Assembly: GCF_000317575.1 (NCBI RefSeq)
Contig: NC_019748.1
Coordinates: forward strand, 2,996,501 to 3,060,500
Direction of reading: 5' to 3'
Length of the DNA: 64,000 nucleotides
Origin: Stanieria cyanosphaera PCC 7437
GTDB lineage: Bacteria > Cyanobacteriota > Cyanobacteriia > Cyanobacteriales > Xenococcaceae
The notes beneath the pieces are model-generated. The model had not been told where the DNA came from, made no database searches, and saw only the letters and a program-made list of their open reading frames with translations. Below, one piece after another: positions 9,154 to 17,500 of the stretch. The position numbers and the translations under genes are program-made. How positions within the stretch are numbered: the first letter of the stretch is position 1; every line of letters begins with the position of its first letter.

Positions 9154-9903
9154 TTATTTGTGACAAACAAAGTAAAGTATGTTGGCTTCTTTTGTGTGGG
9201 CTGAAATGTCTTCTTGGTTATAATAATTGATGTTTTTAAATCCGACAGTTTGTAGAGCGAAAATTACTTCTTCGAGATCATATCCTTTGACTGACCAAGT
9301 AAGATCAGAACGCTTCCAGTTGTTGTTAGTTAATTCAAAAATAGTAATGTAAATATTGCCTATTTTTTCTTCGGGATTGTAAATACGTTTTAATGCCCAA
9401 GCATATTCGTCTTGCACGTTTCCAATTAGGGAATTATTCCAATTGTCTTTTTTATAGAATTTATCCAATCTAAGATCGAATACGAATAAACCATTTGATA
9501 ATAATGTTGTATAAACGTTCTGGAAAACCCAGGTTAATTCTTCTAGTTTGGTTATATGATTAAGACCATAATTGGTAGAAATAACTCCATTAAAAGAAGC
9601 TGGTAATTTAAAGTAACGAGCATCATCCACAATAAACTTACTCTGAGGGGCATTATCACGAGCATAGCGTAATAGTTCGCTTGAACCATCAATTCCAGTA
9701 ACTTGATAGCCTTTATCTTGTAGCTTTCGTGCTAGATGCCCTGTACCGCAGCAAAGATCGAGAATCGAAGACTGTTGGGGAAGATGTTTGAGAAATAATG
9801 CCTCAACATCAGGTAATACAGCTTCACTATCCTCGGTTCCCCAATCTTCATTCATTACGCGTGCGAAAGAATCATAGGCTGAGTAAATAGTATTTGTAGT
9901 CAT
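9154..9903 (-). CDS. SAM-dependent class I methyltransferase
   Basis: A 249-residue Rossmann-fold methyltransferase with motif I ILDLCCGTGHLARKL (about 47-61), an acidic ribose-binding residue in VTGIDGSSELL, and later VISTNYGLNHI. The N-terminus YSAYDSFARVMNEDWG is common in small-molecule methyltransferases of this type. An AAGGAG-type ribosome-binding site precedes the ATG at 9903, 29 bp after the last NRPS gene. The position implies a role in modifying the siderophore or a building block (N-, O- or C-methylation), but nothing in the sequence tells which atom. The gap to the aminotransferase gene (9001-9153) holds only short degenerate repeats. Confidence 0.85.
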   Translation of the reverse strand: MTTNTIYSAYDSFARVMNEDWGTEDSEAVLPDVEALFLKHLPQQSSILDLCCGTGHLARKLQDKGYQVTGIDGSSELLRYARDNAPQSKFIVDDARYFKLPASFNGVISTNYGLNHITKLEELTWVFQNVYTTLLSNGLFVFDLRLDKFYKKDNWNNSLIGNVQDEYAWALKRIYNPEEKIGNIYITIFELTNNNWKRSDLTWSVKGYDLEEVIFALQTVGFKNINYYNQEDISAHTKEANILYFVCHK

Positions 9904-9932
9904 TTTAGTTCTCCTTGTTGTCGATTTTTAAG

Positions 9933-12900
9933 TTAATTGGGCTGTTTTAAGTAACTTTTGTTGATGAGATAGGAAAGATAGGTATTTATTAAATAGCGAT
10001 CGCATGGTGGACAGATAATTGAAGTTCCTGTTAATCCAGAGTTAGTATTGTGAGCATCTAGTTTCTGGTTAATGGTTTCTTCTGGATTGGTGGTTTCGTT
10101 TTCGGTAAATGTACTGATCAGTGGAGATAAAGGATGATCTGAGTGTCTTTCTACTGTGGTTAGTAGTTGTTTGCGCCACTGTTGATAGTCGAGTTGTTGC
10201 AGTGGATAACCCAAAGAAATAACGGAGTCAACTACTTCCTGCCAAGGAGTGGGTTGAGGGTTAAAGATATGAAAAGTTTTACCTAATGATTCTGGTTGAC
10301 TGGATAAATGAGCGATCGCTCTCACGGCATAATCAATAGGAGTTAAATTCACTAGCGAGTCTTCTTGGAAAACACTACCAAGTTGAATACAACCCCGAAT
10401 CATTCTGAAGGTATGATCGTCTGGGTTACAAACACCTGTTTTACTATGTCCTGAAATTCGTCCTGGTCGATATATACTGATAGGTATACCGCGATCGCGG
10501 GCAATAGTAACTAGTTTTTCTGCTACCCATTTACTTTGAGTGTAACCACTGTCGATTTGTTCACTGTGATCGATGGAAGTATCTTCTTGAATAGTTAGTA
10601 ATTTGCGATCGGCAGCACTAACTACACCAATGGTAGAAATAAAGTGGACTGGTTTGAGTTTATTTTGAACTGCTAATCTTAGAACTTCTTGAGTACCTAA
10701 AACGTTAGCAGCTTTAAGTTGTGAGTAAGGATAAGTAAAATTAACCCAAGCACCGTTATGATAGATGACATCAATCAAAGAGGCGAGTTTGGCAAAGTAA
10801 TCCTTTGATAGTCCAAGCAGTGGTTGAGATAAATCCCCAACTACGGGAATAATGCGTTGACTGAAACTTTCATCCCATAATAAATAAGATTTTAATTTAT
10901 TTTCGATCCGCTCTTGAGCCAGATTAATATTTTCAGCGCGAATTAAATAATAGATGTCTGCTGAAGTTTGTTGTAAAAGTTCATTTAGTAAGAAAGCACC
11001 TAAAAATCCAGTTGCACCTGTTAATAAAAACGCATCATTTTTTGTAAGGGCGTGAATTAAATTCACGCCACAGCCCCTTGCGAATGGCCATTCGTCCCTA
11101 CTACTAGGAACAATATCAGAATCTAAAATTGCTTCAGAGTTGAGATTAGTAACAGTCTCTGCCTCTCCGTGTCTCCCAATCTCCCTGTCCCCCAGTCTCT
11201 TCGCTAAATCAGCAATAGTGGGTGCATTAAATAAATCCTTGAGAGGTAAGTCAACCTTAAAAGCATTTCTTACTTTTGCCAGTAGTTGAGTAATTAAGAG
11301 AGAATGTCCCCCCAACTCAAAGAAATTATCATGAATGCCAATTTTCTCTAAACCTAATACCTCTTGCCAGATTTCGGCTAGTTGTTTTTCTAAAAGCGAT
11401 CGCGGGGCAAGATAAATTTGTTTTAATTCTGGACGATGTTGTTCTGGGTTTGGTAATGCTTGATAATCAATCTTACCATTAGCAGTTAAAGGCAATGCTT
11501 TCAACACCACGAAAGCAGAAGGAATCATATATTCTGGAAAGTGGGTAACACAAAAATTTCTTAATTCACTAGCGATCGCTGTCTCTTGATTGTGATGACG
11601 CAGACGAAATTGAGGAGTTGTTACTATGTATGCAATTAAACGTTGATGATTGAGTGAGTTTTCAGTTGCAGTAACTACTACTGACTGAAGATCTGGGTGT
11701 TGTCGTAATTTACTTTCAATTTCCTCTAATTCTATGCGAAAACCCCTGATTTTGACTTGGCGATCAATTCTTCCTAGAAATTCTAAATTACCATCAGGTA
11801 AATAACGTACCTTATCTCCAGTTTTGTATAGTATTGGTGTCAGAATGCAGGGGTTTAAAGGTGCAGAAGAGCTAATACTGATAACTGGTGTACAGACGTT
11901 CCATGGAACGTCTCTACTGGTAACTGTAAAAGGGTTAGGAATAAATTTCTCTTTAGTTAATTCTGGGCGATTGAAATAACCTTGACTAACTTGTGTGCCA
12001 CCGAGATACAATTCCCCTGGTACGCCTAGAGGTACTGGTTGCAATTTTTCATCTAATACATAAACTTGAGTATTAGGTAAAGGTTTGCCAATAGGAACTG
12101 TTGTCGAAATGCTACTACTGTATCTGTACGGACTAATTTTCTGATTTGCAGCAAAAATATTCTCCTCATCTCCCAGTCTCCGCGTCTCCCAGTCTCTGCG
12201 TCTCCCAGTCTTCTCCGTTTCTGATTTAACTTCATAAGTTAGTACTCCTACTGTGGTTTCTGTAGGGCCATAATGATTAAAAATCTGACAATTTGGTTTT
12301 TGTTGTTTAATTTTGGCAATTAATTCCCAATTACTAGCTTCTCCGCCCAAAATTAGCTGTTTTTGTGGTAAAAAGCCTACTTTTGAAGCAGAGGTTAACA
12401 AGGCAGAGAGATGAGAAGGAACAATTTTGAGATAGTCTATCGGGTAACTTTGGCAATAATTGGTAAAAGCTTGAGGATCAGAAGCTGTTTCTTGAGAAAT
12501 GATATGCAAACATCCACCAGTACCCAAGGCAGGGAATAACATAGTATTGCCTAAATCTGCTGCCAGAGTAGACACAGTGGCAAAGGTAGCATTTTCAGAT
12601 AGATTGAATCTTTCTACAATGGAGTAGAAATAGTTAACCAGTTGTCTGTGTTGGATAGCAACAGCTTTGGGTGTACCAGTCGAACCCGATGTATAGATCG
12701 CATATACTAAATTATCTGGTGTTACAGTAGTGGGTAAATTGTCTGGTTTGGTTTGGGCAATAGTTTCCCAATCTGTATCTAAGCAAATGATCTGTTCGGT
12801 ACTAGAGGAAATTGTAGTCAAAAGAGAGTGCTGGGTTAAGAGAATCGATACGCCAGCATCTTGTAAACGAAAAGTTAATCCTTCTGTAGGTAAAGCAGAA

Positions 12901-14498
12901 TCTAGAGGTAAATAAGCTACCCCTGCTTTAAGGATACCAAGTAAACCAATAATTGCTAAATGCGATCGCTCTAGATATAAACCAACTAGGGTATTTGGTT
13001 TGACTCCTTGTTTTTTTAAATAATTAGCTAATTGATCGGCTTTTTGATTTAATTCTATATAAGTTAATTGCTTTCCTTCCCATACTAAAGCAATATTATC
13101 GGGTGTTTTTGTTACTTGGTTTTCAAATAACTGATGAATACATCGATCTTGAGGATAGTTAGTTTGGTTATTGTTAAATTCTATTAATAACTGATCGAGT
13201 TGTTGACGATCCAGAATGGTGATTTCTTCTACGGTTGCTGCTGGATTAGTTATGATACTTTCAATTAGGGTATGATATTGTCGACCTAATCTAGTAATAG
13301 TTTCTGAATCAAATTTATTACTATCATATTGAAATTCTGTAATTAAATCGTTTTGATTCTGCCAACAGGTAAGTTTAAGTTTAAAGTTTTCTAATTGAAT
13401 ATTTTTTTGCTTAGGAAAGAAAGATACACCATCAGCATGATATGGATTGGGTAATGTTTCAAATTCAAAGCCAACGGAGAAGTTTGACTCTACTTGCTCG
13501 TTATTTTCTGCTAGATAATATTCTTGGTATTGTTCTGCTTGATGTAAATTATCTTCTAGAGTAGATAAAATTTCTGAAAAAGTAAATTGTTTTGCAACTG
13601 TACAACTTATAGGCAAAAATTGTGCTAATAATCCAAAGGTATTTTCTAATTCTTGATATTTTCTGCCAGTAAATAAATTCGCAATGGTGATTTCTGATTG
13701 CTCGGTTAATTTCCAGATTAATATATACCAACAAGCTGAAAGCCAGGTAGAAAGATTGGTATTAGTTTGAGTGGTAGTTGAATGAATTTTATTGAGTAAG
13801 TTAGACTCTATTGTTAAATAAATTGTGTTTAATTTTGGGTATTGGTTTGAATTAATTTCCCCAGGTAAGCTTAAATTGTTTCTATTTTTAAATTGCTGTT
13901 GTTGCCAAAAAGCTTTTCCAGTTTCTGCTTCTTCTATTAATAATTCGTTTTGCCATTCTGAAAATTGAATATATTGTAATGGTTCTTCAAAAAAATCTTT
14001 TCCTTGTAAACAAAGAGAATAGCTTTGACTAATTTCTCTAACTAAATTATTAATTGTCCAGCGATCGGCACAGAGAGAAGGCAGGGTTACAATTAAATAA
14101 AAGCTTTCTTCACTTAATTTTATCAACACCAGACGTACAAGCGAATCACGTTCTAGATTGAAATTATTCGTTTGTTCTGATTGCAATAACTCAATCAGTT
14201 TTAATTCGATTTCCTGTTCCGTTAGGTGACTTAAATCAAGATTTTGCCAAACAGATTTACTCGTTTCATTAATAACTTGAAAAGGAATAGTAATACCCGA
14301 TCGCCGATAGAAATTAGTCCGCATAATTTCTTGACGCTCAACAATTTTATCAACAGCTTCTTGTAAAATTTCTAAGTCAACTTTTCCTTCAATCAGGATT
14401 ACAGCTTGGGATAAATAAACACGGTTATTTTGTTGTAATAACCACAAACGTTTTTGCTGAGGAGATAATTGAAATCCCTGTAAAGTTTCCGTTTTCAT
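9933..14498 (-). CDS. Terminal NRPS: degenerate C - A(Asp) - PCP - thioester reductase
   Basis: Last extension enzyme, about 1521 residues. Domains: condensation-like (about 10-440) whose HHxxxDG site reads LPSLCADRW, so the catalytic His pair is absent; adenylation (about 455-1020) with specificity residues D-L-T-K-I-G-H-V-G-K by hand alignment to GrsA, matching the Asp signature; PCP with phosphopantetheine Ser at about 1068 (GGHSLL); and an NAD(P)H thioester reductase (about 1155-1480) with GATGFLG and YTQSK. It would load Asp and release the chain as aldehyde or alcohol. It sits directly after the protein ending in C-TauD, suggesting this Asp is beta-hydroxylated. I chose the ATG at 14498 over a GTG at 14504. 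Three repeat insertions are in frame. Confidence 0.9.
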   Translation of the reverse strand: MKTETLQGFQLSPQQKRLWLLQQNNRVYLSQAVILIEGKVDLEILQEAVDKIVERQEIMRTNFYRRSGITIPFQVINETSKSVWQNLDLSHLTEQEIELKLIELLQSEQTNNFNLERDSLVRLVLIKLSEESFYLIVTLPSLCADRWTINNLVREISQSYSLCLQGKDFFEEPLQYIQFSEWQNELLIEEAETGKAFWQQQQFKNRNNLSLPGEINSNQYPKLNTIYLTIESNLLNKIHSTTTQTNTNLSTWLSACWYILIWKLTEQSEITIANLFTGRKYQELENTFGLLAQFLPISCTVAKQFTFSEILSTLEDNLHQAEQYQEYYLAENNEQVESNFSVGFEFETLPNPYHADGVSFFPKQKNIQLENFKLKLTCWQNQNDLITEFQYDSNKFDSETITRLGRQYHTLIESIITNPAATVEEITILDRQQLDQLLIEFNNNQTNYPQDRCIHQLFENQVTKTPDNIALVWEGKQLTYIELNQKADQLANYLKKQGVKPNTLVGLYLERSHLAIIGLLGILKAGVAYLPLDSALPTEGLTFRLQDAGVSILLTQHSLLTTISSSTEQIICLDTDWETIAQTKPDNLPTTVTPDNLVYAIYTSGSTGTPKAVAIQHRQLVNYFYSIVERFNLSENATFATVSTLAADLGNTMLFPALGTGGCLHIISQETASDPQAFTNYCQSYPIDYLKIVPSHLSALLTSASKVGFLPQKQLILGGEASNWELIAKIKQQKPNCQIFNHYGPTETTVGVLTYEVKSETEKTGRRRDWETRRLGDEENIFAANQKISPYRYSSSISTTVPIGKPLPNTQVYVLDEKLQPVPLGVPGELYLGGTQVSQGYFNRPELTKEKFIPNPFTVTSRDVPWNVCTPVISISSSAPLNPCILTPILYKTGDKVRYLPDGNLEFLGRIDRQVKIRGFRIELEEIESKLRQHPDLQSVVVTATENSLNHQRLIAYIVTTPQFRLRHHNQETAIASELRNFCVTHFPEYMIPSAFVVLKALPLTANGKIDYQALPNPEQHRPELKQIYLAPRSLLEKQLAEIWQEVLGLEKIGIHDNFFELGGHSLLITQLLAKVRNAFKVDLPLKDLFNAPTIADLAKRLGDREIGRHGEAETVTNLNSEAILDSDIVPSSRDEWPFARGCGVNLIHALTKNDAFLLTGATGFLGAFLLNELLQQTSADIYYLIRAENINLAQERIENKLKSYLLWDESFSQRIIPVVGDLSQPLLGLSKDYFAKLASLIDVIYHNGAWVNFTYPYSQLKAANVLGTQEVLRLAVQNKLKPVHFISTIGVVSAADRKLLTIQEDTSIDHSEQIDSGYTQSKWVAEKLVTIARDRGIPISIYRPGRISGHSKTGVCNPDDHTFRMIRGCIQLGSVFQEDSLVNLTPIDYAVRAIAHLSSQPESLGKTFHIFNPQPTPWQEVVDSVISLGYPLQQLDYQQWRKQLLTTVERHSDHPLSPLISTFTENETTNPEETINQKLDAHNTNSGLTGTSIICPPCDRYLINTYLSYLINKSYLKQPN
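11044..11101. repeat. Two adjacent GTA-ended palindromes inside the NRPS-reductase linker
   Basis: A composite of a 28-bp palindrome (11044-11071, arms GGCGTGAAT/ATTCACGCC) and a 29-bp one (11073-11101, core CGAATGGCCATTCG ending CCCTAC). It is translated in frame between the PCP and reductase domains, an unstructured and apparently permissive stretch. Confidence 0.8.
11890..11917. repeat. 28-bp palindrome in the A-domain loop of the terminal NRPS
   Basis: Starts GTAC, ends CTAC, with a perfect 20-bp core AGACGTTCCATGGAACGTCT at 11894-11913. It is embedded in an insertion of about 125 bp (11825-11945) between core motifs A6 and A7 that is nearly identical to insertions at about 26633-26755 and 39433-39550. 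Confidence 0.85.
12169..12216. repeat. 16-bp tandem repeat (3 copies), in frame
   Basis: Three copies of a TCTCCCAGTCTC(C/T)GCG unit. The 48-bp array encodes an Arg/Gly/Asp/Glu-rich insert (about residues 763-778) between A5 and A6 of the Asp A domain. A degenerate relative at about 11159-11205 encodes a similar charged insert after the PCP of the same protein. Confidence 0.75.
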
Positions 14499-14522
14499 TT
14501 TCACCTATTACCTATTTTATGG

Positions 14523-14544
14523 AGGGCGCAAGCCTTGCGCCCCT
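14523..14544. repeat. Short GC-rich palindrome overlapping an NRPS stop codon
   Basis: Arms GGGCGCAAG / CTTGCGCCC with a 1-base spacer lie in the 44-bp gap between two NRPS genes and touch the TAG stop of the upstream one. It may be a worn member of the same palindrome family; it lacks a T tract, so it is not a standard terminator. Confidence 0.6.
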
Positions 14545-17500
14545 AAAGTTCTGAATTCATCATTTCACCCATGGCTACTACAATTTTTCGTTCACCTTTG
14601 TAGGGATTACGACTATGAGCAGTTAATAAATTGTCCAACATCAAGACATCAGTTTTTTGCCAAGGAAAACTAATAGTAGCTGTTTGATAAGCCCGATTAA
14701 TTTCAGCAATATCCTCTGGTTCTAGAGGAGAACCATCACCATAATAAACATTACGTGGTAAATTTTCTTCGCCAAATACTGATAGTAAAGACTCTCTAAC
14801 TTGAGGATCGAGATAAGAAATATGATGAAGTTGAATTTGATTAAAAAATACCTTTTCTTGAGTGATTGGATGTAACGCGATCGCAGGTCTTTTTTTAGAA
14901 GTTTTTAAACCATTATTAGGTAACCATTCAAACTCCATTTCTGATTGGCGACAATGTTCTTCAACTACTGCTTTATCTTCGGTGTGAAAGAAATTTTGCC
15001 AACTTACATCTAAACCTTTAATATAGTTACGGACATACATTAATTGTTTTTGTTCTAATTTTTCTCTAACTTTAGGATCGAGAATTCGATAAACTTCACG
15101 ACAATCAACAATCGGAGTTTCTCCTCCTTCTTGCGCTGGTTGGACACAATAAAACCAAATTTTTTGAGGATAACAATGCAGGTGAGAACTTTCGTTGTGA
15201 AATAAGATAGTTTTATTGGCAGGATAAGGAGTTGAACCATAAACTTTATTGCTTACTCCCGTACGAGGTAAATCCCCATAATTACCAAATAAATTAGGAC
15301 AAATAGTTTGGGCTAGATTTTCAAAATCAGTAATAGAATTAAGTTGGCAATTCCGAAATAAAATTGCACCGTGTTGAAGTAATTTATCTTCTAAAAACTT
15401 TCTTTCGTTTTTAACCCAATCAATAAGATCCAGATCTTTGACAGCAGGAGTAATTACTAAAGGTAAAGTTTGTCCAGACTGTAAAAAATCTGTCTTAATT
15501 AATTCTTCAGAAGATGGCAAGCTAATTGCTTTGGGTTTAACCTTTAAAAACTTATTAAACTTACTTTTTGCTTGAGTTATTTCTGCCATTGTTTGTACCT
15601 CTTGTTCTGCTTGAATAGTAATTGCTAGATTGTTAATTCGAGTATCTGGTTTGGAAACAATATTTTGTAGTAAAGTTACGTAATGATTTGACAATTTACT
15701 GATGGTATTACCGTCAAAAAAATCGCTATTATATGTCCAAGTTCCAACAATTCCTGATGGTGTTTCAGAGATAAATAAAACGAGATCGAATTTGGCTTTA
15801 CTATCTATTTCTTTAATAGGTGAAATAGTTAAACCAGGAAGCTCTAATGTTTGTGTTGGAACATTATCCATAACTAATAACACCTGAAATAAAGGTGTTT
15901 GATTTAGTTTTCTTGATGGTTGTAATTCTTGAACGAGTCGCTCAAAAGGTAAGTCTTGATGAGCATAAGCTGATAAAGTTACTTCTTTGACTCTGCTTAA
16001 TAATTCCCTAAAACTCGGATAACCTGATAAATCGGTGCGTAAAAGCAGTAAATTAACAAAAAATCCAATTAATCCTTCTGTTTCAGTGCGATTACGATTA
16101 GCAATGTCTGCTCCGACGACAATATCATCCTGTTGGGTATAGCGATACAGTAAAACTTTGAGTGCCGTCAAAATCACCATAAACAAAGTGGCATCATGCT
16201 GGCGAGATAGTTGCTGTATAGCAAGGGTTAATTCTTGAGACAGTTCAAATTTATGACTCAGACTGCGATTAGTTTTAACTAGGGGTGGTTGTTGGTATGG
16301 CAGTTTCAAAACAGGTAATTTACCACCCAGTTTTTGTTGCCAATAGTGGAGTTGTTTTTCTAACACCTCTCCTTGTAACCATTCCCGTTGCCAAACAGCG
16401 TAATCTGCATATTGAATAGGTAATTCTGGCAAATGTGAGGGTTTTTGTTGAGAAAAGGCTTGATAAAGGGTGACAAATTCTTCAACTAAAATTCCTATTG
16501 ACCAAGCATCGGAGATAATATGATGCATGGTAAAGAGAATGACGTTTTCTAAATCATCCAACCGAATTAAGGTAACTTTGATTAAGGAATCTGTTTCTAA
16601 ATCAAATGGTTGTAGTGCTTCTTGTTCAGTGAGTTTGATTACTTCTGGTTCTTGTTCTGTTTTAGATAAACTAGTTAAATCAACTGTTATTAGTTGAAAC
16701 TTACTCTGGGAATGAATAACCTGTATCGGTTCATCATTAACTACTTTAAAGTTGGTGCGGAGAATTTCGTGTCGCTCAATAATTACTTGAATAGTTTGAA
16801 TTAAAACTTCTACATCTAGTTTTCCTTGCAAGCGTAAAGCTTCAGGGATATTATAAGCTGGGTTATCTGGTTCTAATTGAGCCAAAAACCATAGTCGTTG
16901 CTGGGCAAAGGATAAAGGTAAATCCCTATCTCTTGTTACAGGTTTAATTGGTGGTATTTCTTGGGTAATACTGGTTGTTATTTGATTAGCTAATTGAGCA
17001 ATATTTGGATACTCAAACAAACACCGTAGAGCTAACTCAACCGATAAACTTTGACGTATTTTAGAGACAACTTGAGTTGCGAGTAGAGAATGTCCCCCCA
17101 ATTCAAAGAAATTATCATTGATTCCTACCTGGGGAAGATTCAGCACTTCTTGCCAGATTTTAACTAGACTTGCCTCGGTTTCAGTACGAGGTGCAAAATA
17201 TTGAGTTGTAGTTAGAGTAAAATCGGGAATGGGTAAAGAATTGCGATCGCATTTACCATTGGGAGTTAAGGGAAACGCCTTCAATTCCACCAAGGCAGAA
17301 GGAATCATGTAATCTGGTAATTTGGATTTGAGGAAATCCCTTAATTGTTTAATGTCTAGTTTTGCTTCAGAAATATAATAAGCAACTAATCTTGTATCCC
17401 CAGTAGTATCCTGATAAGCAACAACAACACAATCTTTAACTAGCGGGTAACTAGCTATAACTACCTCAATTTCCCCTAATTCAATCCGAAATCCCCGAAT

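Noticed and set aside
14523-14544. Intrinsic terminator between the two last NRPS genes
   Set aside because: There is a GC-rich hairpin but no T tract, and it overlaps the stop codon within a co-transcribed run; it is better viewed as a repeat remnant.
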